Below are positions 27,035-37,194 of a stretch of DNA of 64,000 bases, piece after piece (within the stretch, counting starts at the first letter, position 1; each line of letters starts with the position of its first letter). The notes under the pieces were generated by a model. It had not been told where the DNA came from. It was given only the letters and a program-made list of their open reading frames with translations, and searched no databases. The position numbers and the translations under genes are program-made. This DNA comes from Acidobacteriota bacterium (GTDB lineage: Bacteria > Acidobacteriota > Terriglobia > UBA7540), in contig CADDZJ010000012.1 of the NCBI GenBank assembly GCA_902812415.1, forward strand, positions 1 to 64,000, in the 5' to 3' direction.

Positions 27035-28108
27035 TCACCCGCCGCGCGTGTGCATTTCTCGACGCGGGTCTTTGCGAAGTTCCTCAACCGGAAAGAGAAC
27101 CCCGCGCGCGTTGAGCAGCTTGCGCTCTTCCGCCCCGCGGTCTCGCCGCTCTGTCCAGGCTTGCCGGATGGTCTCCGCAATGACTTCATGGGGCGCGCCG
27201 CTTCGCAGGAGCTTCTTCAAGTCGATGCCTTGCGAGGCGTAAAGACAGAGAAACCAGACGCCGTCGGGCGTCAGACGGCTGCGATCGCAACTGCGGCAAA
27301 AGGGCTGGCTGGTGGAAGAGATAATCCCGAAGCGAACGCCATCCTGAAACTCAAACTCATCCGCCGGCGCTTTCGAGCGGATTTCTGCGCTCCCGTCTGA
27401 ATCGTCAACCACCGGACGAATCGCTCCGAACCGGCGCTTCAGCGCTTCGAGCATTTCCGCCCGCGTCATGACCTTATCCAGCGACCAGCGCGTGGCGCCT
27501 CCCACATCCATATATTCGATAAAGCGAATTTCTCCGCCGATTTGCCGCCCGAACTGAATCAGGTCCGTAAGCTCATCCTCATTGAAGCCACGCATGATGA
27601 CGGCATTGACTTTAATATTGTTAAACCCCGCCTCGCGCGCCGCCTGAATGCCGTCGAGCACAGCCGAGTGCGCGACGCTGCGCGTCAAAGTCTGAAACCG
27701 TTCCGGGCGCAATGTATCGAGGCTGACGGTGATGCGCTGCAATCCTGCGGCGCGGAGATCCTTCGCATGGCGGCGAAGCAGCACGCCGTTGGTGGTGAGA
27801 GCGAGATCCTGAATGCCTTCCTTCTGCGCCAGCAATCGGATCAAGGCGCTCAGGTCGTGGCGCAGCAGCGGCTCGCCTCCGGTCAGGCGGATTTTGTTGA
27901 CTCCCAACGCCGCAAAAATCCCCGCCAGCTCGCTGATTTCCTCAAACTTCAGGATTTCCTCTCGCTGCAGCCAGACGTACTCATCTTCCGGCATGCAATA
28001 GTGGCATCGCAGATTGCAGCGGTCCGTCACCGAGACGCGAAGGCTGCGCAACGGGCGGCCCAGGGCGTCCGCAATCGGGCGGGTGAATGATGAATCGGAA
28101 TTCGGCAT
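27035..28108 (-). CDS. moaA: GTP 3',8-cyclase MoaA
   Basis: Radical-SAM enzyme for the first step of molybdenum cofactor synthesis. CNLRCHYCMPE is the CxxxCxxC cluster for the SAM-cleaving 4Fe-4S, RLTGGEPLLRHDL binds SAM, and FCRSCDRSRLTPDGVWFLC supplies the second cluster (CxxC and a distant Cys). The chain ends in Gly-Gly, which in MoaA is essential for catalysis. 357 residues; no other moa/moe gene is in the window. Confidence 0.95.
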   Translation of the reverse strand: MPNSDSSFTRPIADALGRPLRSLRVSVTDRCNLRCHYCMPEDEYVWLQREEILKFEEISELAGIFAALGVNKIRLTGGEPLLRHDLSALIRLLAQKEGIQDLALTTNGVLLRRHAKDLRAAGLQRITVSLDTLRPERFQTLTRSVAHSAVLDGIQAAREAGFNNIKVNAVIMRGFNEDELTDLIQFGRQIGGEIRFIEYMDVGGATRWSLDKVMTRAEMLEALKRRFGAIRPVVDDSDGSAEIRSKAPADEFEFQDGVRFGIISSTSQPFCRSCDRSRLTPDGVWFLCLYASQGIDLKKLLRSGAPHEVIAETIRQAWTERRDRGAEERKLLNARGVLFPVEELRKDPRREMHTRGG

Positions 28109-28188
28109 AAATGAAGGATAAATTCATCGTAGACGATTACTCGTCTCTGGAGCAAGCAGGATCGCAGAAGACACTGCCACATCGTCCG

Positions 28189-30372
28189 CTAATGCGGGGC
28201 ATGCAGGAGCCAGATTCCGGATGACAGGATCACGCCGTTGGTATAGGCCATAAGCTTGCCATCCCGCGAGAAATCGAAGGGGTAGTTATCGCCCGAAAAT
28301 TCGATGCCGCTCCAAGGCTCGACCTTGCCGCTATCCAAGTGAACCACTTCGATCTGCTGTATTTCGTCAGGGCGAAGCGTGCGAAACGCAATCCGCTTGC
28401 CGTCCGGAAACCACACAGGCCAGCCACCGGAAGGGGTCAGCCGCCTGAGGCCTGCGCCATCAGGCCGGATGATAAAAACGCCGCCTTCATATCCACGATC
28501 AGGGCTGAAGGCGATCCACCGCCCATTGGGCGACCAGCGCGGCACGGTGGAGGGAGAATCCGTCAGGCGCTTTTCCGGCCCGCCCTCAACAGGAATCACC
28601 GCGATGCGCGCGATCTGGTTTTCAGTTCGCGCAAAGGCTAACAGGCGGCCATCCGGCGAAAGATCGCCATAAGCGGCATCTTCATTGCCGGGCGTGAGGG
28701 GTTCGGGAGGCCCGCCAAGGCGTGGAATCCGCCAGATGCGGCTGGCGCCTGGAGCCCAGGTAAAGTAAGTGATCCATTTCCCGTCCGGGCTGAAACGACC
28801 GTAAATTTGCGGGGCGTCGCCGGAAGAAAGCGGATGCGCCTTTGCGCCCGCGGTCGTTCCAACCGCCCATATCCGCCACAGACCATTATCTTCGGCACGG
28901 CTGAAGGCAATCTCCCTGCCATCGGGAGAGATAGCCGGCGCCCACAAGAAAGGCGCGTGGCTGAGGATGTTGAGCGTGACGCCGGTATCGAGCCGGCGAA
29001 TAAAGAGTTGATCTTTCCAATCACAATTGAGAAAGGCCACGTTTCCATCTCGGCTGACGCTCGGCCACTCATCGGGTTCGGGACCCTGCGTAAGATGCTC
29101 ATCCTCCCCATCTTGAATAGAATGACGCCAAAGGTCTGTGGCGCCCGCGCGGCTGGAGGAATAGATCACTCCTTTACCATCCCAGGTAAACACCGGATGA
29201 TGCTCCGAAACGCCGGATCGAGTGGATTCGAGCCGTTGAGGTGACCCACCCTGGCTTGACACAAGCCAAATCTCGCCGCTCGCTCCTCCCATGCTGCGCT
29301 CAACAGCAATCCAGCGCCCGTCTGGAGACCACGAGGGATAACGCAAAAATGGATATATGCTATCCCCAGCAATAAGGATGCGCAGGTCCCCGCCTTCAGT
29401 CGTTGCGGTGGCTAACTCCTGAGGCTCTCCTGGCCGCTCAAGAATGAAGGCCAGCCGGCTGCCATCCGGAGACCACGCCGGATAACGGGCGGCGCTGATT
29501 ACAGGAGTTATGTCTCCGCCAAGCGCCGGAGTTATGCAGATTTCAGGAAGGTTGAGCGGAGCGACAACGCGTGTGTAGGCGATTCGCTCACTATCCGGGG
29601 AGAAGACCGGCTCAGCCTCCCGCACGTTCTTTTGCAAAGTCAGCTTGAGTTTGCGCCCCCCGGCGACGCGTCGCACATAGATTTGTTTCTGCCTTTCGCC
29701 TGCATTGGCCACGTAGGCCAGCATCTTGCCATCCGGCGAAATCGCAGGGTCTGAGGGATTGTCTTCGCCCGAGATCAGGAGGGTGAGTTTCCATGGGTAT
29801 GACGGGCTGGTGTGGGAACGCCTATGGAAGACCGCGAACAAGGCCAGCGTTGCCAAAACCAAAATCCCGATTCCCAAAAACCAGGCGGTTTTACGCCTGA
29901 CGGGAACGACGACCGGTTCGATCGCGGCGGACTCAACGGCTGGTGAGGCTTGAGTCGTATTCTCAGTTTCAGAATGACCATCCCCGCTCGTCAGATGATT
30001 GGTCGCGGCGGGAATCTGCGGCGGCTCCATCAATTCGATCGAGGCGATGAAGCGGTAGCCTTGCCGGGCGCAGGTCTCAATAAACCGGGGCTTGGCGGCA
30101 GAATCGCCCAACGTCTGGCGCAGCTTTTTGATGGCCGTGTTCAAGCTGTGTTCGAAATCAACGAACGTATCTTCAGGCCACAGCCGGGCGCGCATTTCCT
30201 CTCGGGTCACAATTTCGCCGGGTCGCTCCAGAAGCAAAGTCAGCAACTGAACGGGCTGCCCCTGAAATTTCACCCTAAATCCGCGACGGCGCAACTCACC
30301 GATGCGCGGATTGAACTCAAAGACGCCGAAGCGCACGATAGCGAGCCGGTCTTTTGAACCGCCTGTGTTCAT
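28189..30372 (-). CDS. Membrane-tethered PhoB-type winged-helix sensor with TolB-like propeller
   Basis: 727 residues in three parts. Residues about 10-110 are an OmpR/PhoB winged helix (EIVTREEMRARLWPEDTFVDFEHSLNTAIKKLRQTLGD) with no receiver domain. A single membrane helix follows at about 163-185 (WFLGIGILVLATLALFAVF). The rest is a TolB/WD40-like beta-propeller whose blades repeat SPDGKxIAY-type motifs (SPDGKMLAYVAN, SPDSERIAYTR, SPDGSRLAFI, SPDGRWIAVE). The design is that of a CadC-like one-component regulator: DNA binding inside, propeller sensing outside. Such fusions are abundant in Acidobacteriota. The ligand and regulon are unknown. Confidence 0.88.
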   Translation of the reverse strand: MNTGGSKDRLAIVRFGVFEFNPRIGELRRRGFRVKFQGQPVQLLTLLLERPGEIVTREEMRARLWPEDTFVDFEHSLNTAIKKLRQTLGDSAAKPRFIETCARQGYRFIASIELMEPPQIPAATNHLTSGDGHSETENTTQASPAVESAAIEPVVVPVRRKTAWFLGIGILVLATLALFAVFHRRSHTSPSYPWKLTLLISGEDNPSDPAISPDGKMLAYVANAGERQKQIYVRRVAGGRKLKLTLQKNVREAEPVFSPDSERIAYTRVVAPLNLPEICITPALGGDITPVISAARYPAWSPDGSRLAFILERPGEPQELATATTEGGDLRILIAGDSIYPFLRYPSWSPDGRWIAVERSMGGASGEIWLVSSQGGSPQRLESTRSGVSEHHPVFTWDGKGVIYSSSRAGATDLWRHSIQDGEDEHLTQGPEPDEWPSVSRDGNVAFLNCDWKDQLFIRRLDTGVTLNILSHAPFLWAPAISPDGREIAFSRAEDNGLWRIWAVGTTAGAKAHPLSSGDAPQIYGRFSPDGKWITYFTWAPGASRIWRIPRLGGPPEPLTPGNEDAAYGDLSPDGRLLAFARTENQIARIAVIPVEGGPEKRLTDSPSTVPRWSPNGRWIAFSPDRGYEGGVFIIRPDGAGLRRLTPSGGWPVWFPDGKRIAFRTLRPDEIQQIEVVHLDSGKVEPWSGIEFSGDNYPFDFSRDGKLMAYTNGVILSSGIWLLHAPH

Positions 30373-30519
30373 TACCCTCGAAAATACCTTTCAAACGGAA
30401 CGATAACTTATCTATTCAAAATTATATCCCAGACTCAACTCTATGGAATACAAAGAGTTGGTGAATCATCTCTGAATCATCCAAAAATCATCCCTTGTGC
30501 ATTGAACGGATTCTATGAT

Positions 30520-30660
30520 TGTGTGGAAATGAGAGCGTGGAAACCGGATGGGGCCGCAACAGTAGCCCCAGTTTAAATGGAGGGGTAACCACCGTCACGC
30601 GGAAACGCTTGGGAGTGTAAAACCTGTCGAGGAAGACCTCTTCAGTCCGAAATACGGTTC
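30520..30660 (+). ncRNA. Putative cobalamin-type riboswitch, apparently orphan
   Basis: On the plus strand the ordered core elements of a B12 riboswitch can be followed. CGTGGAAACC (30535-30544) resembles the GGTG..AA..CC box. CCGCAACAGTAG resembles CCGCAACTGTAA and lies in the loop of a TGGGGC/GCCCCA stem (30548-30570). CCACCGTCACG resembles GCCACTG, GGGAGTG resembles GGGAAGG, and AGTCCGAAATACGG (30643-30656) resembles the terminal B12 box. A GAGG-AAGA-CCTC hairpin precedes the box. No plus-strand gene follows for many kilobases, so its target may have been lost. Confidence 0.5.
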
Positions 30661-31033
30661 AATGACCAGTTTCTTCCCCTCGTTGTCATCAGTTTCCGGT
30701 TTCGAAGTCTGCCTTTGTCGTCGGCCGGTGGGTTGGGTCTGGAGCGCAGCTTCAGGCAATGCGCTGCCAGGCCAGATTCAGAAGCCATCAAGCTTCGCTT
30801 GGATGAGGTAAGGTTGCCGTAATCTCAATCGAAACCCTATCCGGCGCGGCCAACGGCATTTCCCTCCCCATGTAGTCATGAGTGTGGGTGTGTAAGTTAG
30901 CCCGACTAGGCTCTCCTCCAGAGAGAACGGAGGATCGGGTGGATGATTCTCCCCCGATCCTCCTTCCTGACCCGACAAAGACTCCGTTCTGCCTTACCAA
31001 CCTTAACAGGTTGCTGAAAACGATTCTGAGCGC
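30661..31033. other. Gene-free spacer with an 11-bp perfect hairpin
   Basis: No gene is supported here. The main structure is GGAGGATCGGG (30929-30939) and its exact complement CCCGATCCTCC (30953-30963) with a 13-base loop. There is no T-run, so it is not a typical intrinsic terminator. The neighbourhood otherwise reads as non-coding. Confidence 0.45.
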
Positions 31034-31094
31034 TGTCATTCCGAGCGAAGCGAGGAATCTCACTCTGAAGCTATATCGCTTAAGAGATTCCTCA
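31034..31094. repeat. Dispersed palindromic repeat copy
   Basis: CTGTCATTCCGAGCGAAGCG leads into GAGGAATCTC (31052-31061), which pairs exactly with GAGATTCCTC (31084-31093) across 22 bases. It overlaps the stop codon of the cytochrome gene. Other copies in the window are at about 20632, 36259, 54787 and 57729. Confidence 0.7.
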
Positions 31095-31535
31095 CCGCTC
31101 TTTTTTCAGCGTTTTCAGATACGCGACCAATTGCCAAAGCTGCTGATCGGGCAATTGCGACCATGAGGGCATCCCTTTGCGGATTCTGCCATTTCGTAAG
31201 GCCCAGAATAAAACGCCGGGCGGTGCGTTTTGGATGGCGGGCGCGTGGAGATTGGCGGCATGGCTCAGCCCTCGACCGTCTGCGCCATGACATGAGGCGC
31301 AGTGTTGCTCAAAGAGCTTGTGGCCGGCAGCCGCGGCTTTTTCATCACCCGCGAACGGGTTTCGCAATGATTGCGCTGAAGCCGGCGCTTCGCTCAATCG
31401 CACCGCCGGTCCTTCTTCTTTTGACCTTCCTCCCGCCACAGCCCATGAAGCAGCAAGCAGAAGCGCTACTCCTGCGAAGGCGGCCGAGCAGGCCCATCCC
31501 TTTATCTTCCACTGGCGAAGCATCGCTGAATTCAT
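31092..31535 (-). CDS. Membrane-anchored/secreted c-type cytochrome
   Basis: 147 residues from ATG 31535. An N-terminal hydrophobic segment (GWACSAAFAGVALLLAASWAVAGG) directs export. EQHCASCHGADGRG holds the heme-attachment CxxCH, and IRKGMPSW the likely axial Met, so it is a class I mono-heme cytochrome that shuttles electrons in the periplasm. The start overlaps the upstream gene's stop by ATGA with GGAGGTGG as ribosome site, so the two are coupled. The redox partner is unknown. Confidence 0.88.
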   Translation of the reverse strand: MNSAMLRQWKIKGWACSAAFAGVALLLAASWAVAGGRSKEEGPAVRLSEAPASAQSLRNPFAGDEKAAAAGHKLFEQHCASCHGADGRGLSHAANLHAPAIQNAPPGVLFWALRNGRIRKGMPSWSQLPDQQLWQLVAYLKTLKKER

Positions 31536-32422
31536 CGGAACCACCTCCGAACGATCCGGTCGAAGCGGGGAATTTCATAAGAAACGCCAAAGCGAATGAG
31601 GAAGCGGGCACTGTTCCTGTTTAATCCGAAGGTGGGCGAGATTCGAAGGCCGATTCCGCCTGGAAGATCCCAATTGAGCAACGGCCCCAGATAATGCGCG
31701 GTTCCGCGGAACCCAAATTCGTTCCAGGTGCCCAATCCGCCGTAAATCTCGGCGCCTGCCCTGAGGTTTTCACGGCAAAAACCACAGGCTTGCGGAGAAG
31801 CCTCGAGGGCCAATGGCCGGCTCACCCCCACCGCGTAACCGAATTCCCAAGGCTTGTTGGCCAGGTTCTTTTCGCCAATAAAATTCTCGGAGAAGTTCCA
31901 GCCTCTGTAGTTGCTGGAGAGTATCAGTTTGGTTTCGATCTCGCGTTCCTTCTGGGCGCGCGCTTCATCGTTGAGTTCCGCCAGCTCGTCTACGGAATCG
32001 TGATTCACAATCTCCGCCAGCGCCTTGTCCGCTCCATTGATGTTCTCGAACTCCACATAGAGCACCGGATTGATCCAGTGTTCGTCTGCAAGCGGATGGA
32101 AACGGTTTTCCCAGCGGTAACCGGTAAAGAGTCCGCCCTGGCCGCGGGTGGTCTGCACGTCCAGATAAAATTCGGTCGTCCACCAGCCGGTAGCGCCATA
32201 CTCGAATTCTGTCCAGCCGCTGAGGAAATTGGGCGCGGTGTGTGGAAGACCCAGCACGGGGTTAAAGGACACTTCGAGGTTTCCCGGCTCCTCCATCTCA
32301 TCGTCGTAGGTGATGAAGTACGGCTTGTCAGCTTTCACGGATCGAGGAAATGCGCTCCAAACAAGGCAGGCCAGGCTGCTCACCAAGAGCAGCCGCCCCA
32401 CATAGGATCGTCTTTTTGCCAT
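31532..32422 (-). CDS. Exported outer-membrane-like beta-strand protein
   Basis: 296 residues with a signal peptide (LLLVSSLACLVWSAFPRSVKA). Alternating aromatic strands (FEYGATGWWTTEFYLDVQTTR, GLFTGYRWENRFHPL, RAGAEIYGGLGTWNEFGFRG, PTFGLNRNSARFLIRFGVSYEIPRF) ending in aromatic residues suggest a beta-barrel in the outer membrane. The family is not one I can name. Its stop overlaps the cytochrome c start, so the pair probably works together in periplasmic electron transfer or metal handling, which is inference. A Fur-family gene lies directly upstream. Confidence 0.7.
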   Translation of the reverse strand: MAKRRSYVGRLLLVSSLACLVWSAFPRSVKADKPYFITYDDEMEEPGNLEVSFNPVLGLPHTAPNFLSGWTEFEYGATGWWTTEFYLDVQTTRGQGGLFTGYRWENRFHPLADEHWINPVLYVEFENINGADKALAEIVNHDSVDELAELNDEARAQKEREIETKLILSSNYRGWNFSENFIGEKNLANKPWEFGYAVGVSRPLALEASPQACGFCRENLRAGAEIYGGLGTWNEFGFRGTAHYLGPLLNWDLPGGIGLRISPTFGLNRNSARFLIRFGVSYEIPRFDRIVRRWFR

Positions 32423-32449
32423 GGTTTTCCTTTCTCGTTGAAAGACCGT

Positions 32450-32484
32450 GGCTGACGACCCTACAATGAGGGTAGTCGTCAGCC
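32450..32484. terminator. Stem-loop between the Fur-family gene and the beta-barrel gene
   Basis: GGCTGACGAC (32450-32459) pairs exactly with GTCGTCAGCC (32475-32484) around a 15-base loop with partial inner pairing. Located after the fur-like gene in its direction of transcription. There is no T-run, so it may be a weak terminator, an attenuator or an RNA stabiliser. Confidence 0.4.
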
Positions 32485-32548
32485 TCCGGGTTGTCGATCA
32501 CTGAATCCCCACGGTTACCTCGCCCAAGGTGGGTCGTGGGGATTCGCG

Positions 32549-33055
32549 TTAATCGACGCTGCTTTTCAGTGCGTCCTTGCCCGCTTCAGAGGCTGAAGTT
32601 GCGCTGTGCGCCGCCGCAGCGCACGACGAACAATGCCCTCCAACCTCCAGACGCGCGACTTGAATCTCGAAACCGGTTTGTGCAGCGATCTCGCTTTGCA
32701 GCCGGTCAAAAGTGTCGCTGCTGAATTCCACAATGCGGCCACAGCGGCAGCATGCCAGATGAACGTGCTGGCGATCAGGCCGCACTTCGTAATAGTGCTT
32801 CTCACCGGTCAGGTGCATCAGGTCCAGCTCATCCACCAACTGGAGCTTTTTCAGAAGATCCAGCGTCCGATACACCGTCGCCCGATTGATTCGCGGATCG
32901 CGCTTACGAGCCAGTTTGAGAAGCGTCGCTGCGTCCACGTGTTGCCGAGACTGCTGAATGATCTGGATGAGCGCCCTCCGCTGAGAAGTAAGACGAAAAC
33001 CCTTCGCGACTACTTCGTCCAGCAGCAAGCGGCGTTGAGAGCACTCCGTCGGCAT
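32549..33055 (-). CDS. Fur-family metalloregulator (Fur/Zur/PerR type)
   Basis: 168 residues from ATG 33055. An N-terminal winged helix (LLLDEVVAKGFRLTSQRRALIQIIQQSRQHVDAATLLKLARKRDPRINRATVYRTLDLL) precedes the dimer domain. HVHLACCRCGRIVEF and HCSSCAA give two CxxC pairs for structural zinc, and HYYEVRPDRQHVH and the C-terminal His/Glu provide the sensor site. Which metal or peroxide it senses cannot be told from sequence. Two palindromes sit in its promoter region. The ATG at 33103 upstream would place the operators inside the gene, so I rejected it. Confidence 0.9.
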   Translation of the reverse strand: MPTECSQRRLLLDEVVAKGFRLTSQRRALIQIIQQSRQHVDAATLLKLARKRDPRINRATVYRTLDLLKKLQLVDELDLMHLTGEKHYYEVRPDRQHVHLACCRCGRIVEFSSDTFDRLQSEIAAQTGFEIQVARLEVGGHCSSCAAAAHSATSASEAGKDALKSSVD

Positions 33056-33058
33056 AAG

Positions 33059-33075
33059 TTGCGACTTAGTTGCAA
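33059..33075. promoter_or_regulatory. Operator-like palindrome 1 upstream of the Fur-family gene
   Basis: TTGCGAC-TTA-GTTGCAA, a 7-3-7 inverted repeat with one mismatch, four bases upstream of the start codon. It shares TGCGAC-N3-GTYGCA with the site at 33095. Probably an autoregulatory operator (inference). Confidence 0.5.
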
Positions 33076-33094
33076 TTAGAATCCAGCTTATTTC

Positions 33095-33111
33095 CTGCGA
33101 CAATGTCGCAG
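33095..33111. promoter_or_regulatory. Operator-like palindrome 2 upstream of the Fur-family gene
   Basis: CTGCGACA-A-TGTCGCAG is a perfect 8-1-8 inverted repeat. Its centre is 36 bases from the first site. A third small inverted repeat, CTTATT-GAA-AATAAG, follows at about 33115-33129. The spacing suggests co-operative binding by dimers of the adjacent regulator. Confidence 0.55.
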
Positions 33112-33252
33112 TAACTTATTGAAAATAAGCATTCTATACTAAGTTGTCTAGATTATTGGGAGGCGTTATCTTTGTCAAGAAATTTCTGCGGGAGCGTCCG
33201 CGGCGTCAGCCATCGACTCTCCCTTGGTCGACGCGCGGTCCAGGACTGAGGG

Positions 33253-33361
33253 GTGTCTTCCATGAATATGCTTCACCTTTTTCTGCATGCTTGCAACAGT
33301 CGCCCATACAAGGCAATTTCGTCAGTGTCTTCAATGAATATGCTTCACCTTTTTCTGCATG
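33253..33361. repeat. Direct repeat duplicating the 3' end of the VWA gene
   Basis: About 37 bases (33253-33289) recur at 33325-33361 with one mismatch and a period of 72. The second copy contains the last nine codons of the VWA gene, so the first is a tail fragment left outside the gene. This looks like a local tandem duplication that moved the gene's downstream boundary. Confidence 0.75.
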
Positions 33362-34590
33362 TAGTCCATCAGGAGATACTGGCCGAGGGTGTAGGGCGTA
33401 GTGAAGTAGGCCTTGCCGCGGCAGATTTCCGTGACTTTTTGAACGAAATTGATCAGGCCGTAATCCGAGGCCAACATGAAGGTGTTGATGAGAATTCCAT
33501 TGCGTCGGCAGCGGGCGACCTCGTGCAAAGTTTCCGAGACCACCAGAGGGTCCAAACCAAAGGCGTTTTTATAAATTTTGCCGTCATCCAAGGTCAGCGC
33601 CGAAGGTTTGCCGTCGGTGATCATAATAATCTGGCGCATGTCCTTTTTCTGGCGCGAGAGAATCCGCTGCGCAAGGCGCAGCCCCTCGCGCGTATTCGTG
33701 TAATAAGGCCCCACCTGCACGCGGGCGAGTTGACCCAGAGGAATTTCTTCCGCTGAGTCATGGAACAAGACCATGTGCAGCGTATCGCCAGGATACTGCG
33801 TGCGGATGAGATGAGTCAGCGCCAGGGCCACTTTCTTGGCCGGCGTGAAGCGGTCTTCTCCGTAAAGGATCATGCTGTGGCTGCAATCCAGCATCAGGAC
33901 CGTGGCGCACGAGCTTTGATATTCGCACTGCCGAACTTGCAAGTCGTCATAATCCAAATCCAGAGGGATTTTGAGACCCGCGCGCTGGATGGCGGAAAGC
34001 AGCGTGGCATTCACATCCAGATTCATCGTATCCCCGAATTCATACCGCCGTGTAGAGCCATGGGATTCCACTCCGGTAGCCATCTCCCGCGTATCATGAC
34101 GGCCGAAGCTTGACTTGCCCAACGAAGCCAATAAATCCTTCAGCGTCTTGAATCCCAAGAAGTCGAGCGCCTTATCGGTCACCTCAAACCGCACCTTGCC
34201 TTCCCGTCCGTCCATCCCCGTGCCGGGCTGCTGCTCACGAACCTGGCCCTGCGGAGCCTGGGGCTGCTCGATGGTGATGTAGCCCTCCTCGGCGAGCCGA
34301 TCGAGGAGCTGATTGATCATTTCATGCAACCGGGATTTTTGATACTCCTCGGAATCTTCCAGATACTCTTTCAGCAGATCTTCGGGGATCATGCCCTTGT
34401 CGTGCAAGGCTTCGAGAAGGGCCTGATGGAGTTGCTCCATCGTGCGCTCCGGGTCCATCTCATAAAAGTCGTAAAACTGGCCGTAGAAACCGCTGTCGAG
34501 CAGGAAGTCCTGGAGCAACTGAAGGAGGTCTTCGGAAGTGAGTCCCTCGAAGGGGTCGCCGATATATTGACTGTATTTAATGTATTTCAT
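33331..34590 (-). CDS. VWA-domain protein (partner of AAA+ chelatase-like ATPase)
   Basis: 419 residues. The N-terminal 150 are helical and acidic. From about residue 230 a von Willebrand A domain begins: [18 protein letters not shown] carries the MIDAS DxSxS, with TNTREGL and [10 protein letters not shown] providing the other metal-site loops. VWA proteins paired with MoxR/chelatase-type AAA+ ATPases help insert metals or remodel partner enzymes. The gene lies 29 bases downstream of that ATPase on the same strand. Confidence 0.87.
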   Translation of the reverse strand: MKYIKYSQYIGDPFEGLTSEDLLQLLQDFLLDSGFYGQFYDFYEMDPERTMEQLHQALLEALHDKGMIPEDLLKEYLEDSEEYQKSRLHEMINQLLDRLAEEGYITIEQPQAPQGQVREQQPGTGMDGREGKVRFEVTDKALDFLGFKTLKDLLASLGKSSFGRHDTREMATGVESHGSTRRYEFGDTMNLDVNATLLSAIQRAGLKIPLDLDYDDLQVRQCEYQSSCATVLMLDCSHSMILYGEDRFTPAKKVALALTHLIRTQYPGDTLHMVLFHDSAEEIPLGQLARVQVGPYYTNTREGLRLAQRILSRQKKDMRQIIMITDGKPSALTLDDGKIYKNAFGLDPLVVSETLHEVARCRRNGILINTFMLASDYGLINFVQKVTEICRGKAYFTTPYTLGQYLLMDYMQKKVKHIH

Positions 34591-34619
34591 CCAAGAGTCC
34601 CTGTCTGAAAGCTTGCGGC

Positions 34620-36089
<1,470 letters not shown>

Positions 36090-36720
36090 GGTTTCATTAT
36101 AGTCTCTCCCGCATCGTGGCGATACCCTTGCCTTCTCTCGGTTTCAGATCTATCACCGAAAGGAACGAGTTCGGCCGTGCTGTAACCGCTAATCAATCTG
36201 ATCCACCGCGCCAAGGATTGATGTCGCCAGGTCGCCTCTGCCCAGACCTCGCATACTCTCATTCTGACGCCGAGCGCAGCGAGGCGGGAGAATCTCTGCA
36301 TCCGCTTAAGTTCACAAAAACAGGGATTCTTCCGCCTCGCTGCGCTCGGCGTGGCCGATGCCGTGACCGCGCCTTTCTGAACTCTGGCCCACCCCGGTTC
36401 CCATCGGCCGGAACTGAATACCATTCAACCACAGCGCAAGCGGAAATGGAATTTCTGTCGTCGTTGACGCATCAGAGCGAGCAAGCGTCACCCTCAGGCA
36501 GCGTAGATCCCTCGCCTGGCCAATTCGCGTCGAGTTGTAAGTTCGTTGCCACGAACCCAAAATTCGCCAATCTCTCGAGCTGCCACATCGAGCCGACGGA
36601 CGTAATCGCGCCTGATCCGAAGTCATTGGAATGATTTGCTCCGGGCGGCAAACTCTCGATACAGTGATTCTTGTCCGCAGCGCAACGCCCTTGTGCCGGG
36701 TTCACAAGCCGGCGGTGCGC
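36090..36720. other. Gene-free spacer with a long dispersed inverted repeat
   Basis: 631 bases with no supportable gene. A long hairpin covers 36259-36352: the 21-base arm 36267-36287 (ACGCCGAGCGCAGCGAGGCG plus one G) is exactly complementary to 36332-36352, and the inner GAGAATC/GATTCTT pairs extend the stem. This is the best-preserved copy of the window's dispersed repeat. The rest is featureless apart from short ORFs without homology. Confidence 0.6.
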
Positions 36721-37125
36721 TCAGTCGCGCAGCGGGATGAGGGCTTGCAACCGGCTCTCCCGCAAAAACAACCCGAGCCAAACGAGAACTCCAAAAATGA
36801 TCGGGAAGCTGGTATTAAACAGCGGGCTGCCCGTGCGCACGTTGGCGGCGGTTGCGCCGCCAAGATGGGCCGTCAGCAAGATCGCGCCCAGAACCGAGGT
36901 GCGCGGAATCACATAAAGCGCTGTCCAGACGAGCAGACTGGCCCCTATTCCGACGATCGTGGTCTCAGGGAACCCGATTCGAGCGAAGGCGTCGATGACC
37001 TGCCGAGCTTTCAGCACCTTTGTAACGCCATCGAAAGCCATGAATAACACAACAATCCCGCTTAGGGTGCGTCCAGCCCAAAGACTGCCCTTCGAAACAG
37101 AAGGGGACTCCATGATTGAGTGCAT
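36721..37125 (-). CDS. DoxX-like small membrane protein
   Basis: 134 residues from the second ATG (37125), eight bases after AGGAGG; the ATG at 37131 is only two bases from it. Four hydrophobic helices (LSGIVVLFMAFDGVTKVL, TTIVGIGASLLVWTALYVI, SVLGAILLTAHLGGATAANV, FPIIFGVLVWLGLFL) and the pattern match DoxX/DoxX-like proteins. Their role in membrane redox balance is loosely defined. It closes the ArsR-SRPBCC-hydrolase-DoxX operon, a common cluster in soil bacteria. Confidence 0.78.
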   Translation of the reverse strand: MHSIMESPSVSKGSLWAGRTLSGIVVLFMAFDGVTKVLKARQVIDAFARIGFPETTIVGIGASLLVWTALYVIPRTSVLGAILLTAHLGGATAANVRTGSPLFNTSFPIIFGVLVWLGLFLRESRLQALIPLRD

Positions 37126-37194
37126 GAACATTGCCTCCTGGTTTCAGAGTGTTGACTCAGATGACGCGCGAACTATTCGAACTGCGGGGCCGGT

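Noticed and set aside
30600-30660. Group II intron domain V
   Set aside because: CCGAAATACGGTTC slightly resembles the end of domain V, but no GAGC start or reverse transcriptase is present.
30929-30963. Intrinsic terminator
   Set aside because: Strong stem but no T-run follows it on either strand.
30778-31063. Minus-strand frames in the spacer that look like short proteins
   Set aside because: Overlap non-coding repeats and show no conserved motif.
33253-33361. CRISPR array
   Set aside because: Only two repeat units with a single spacer, explained by duplication of a gene end.
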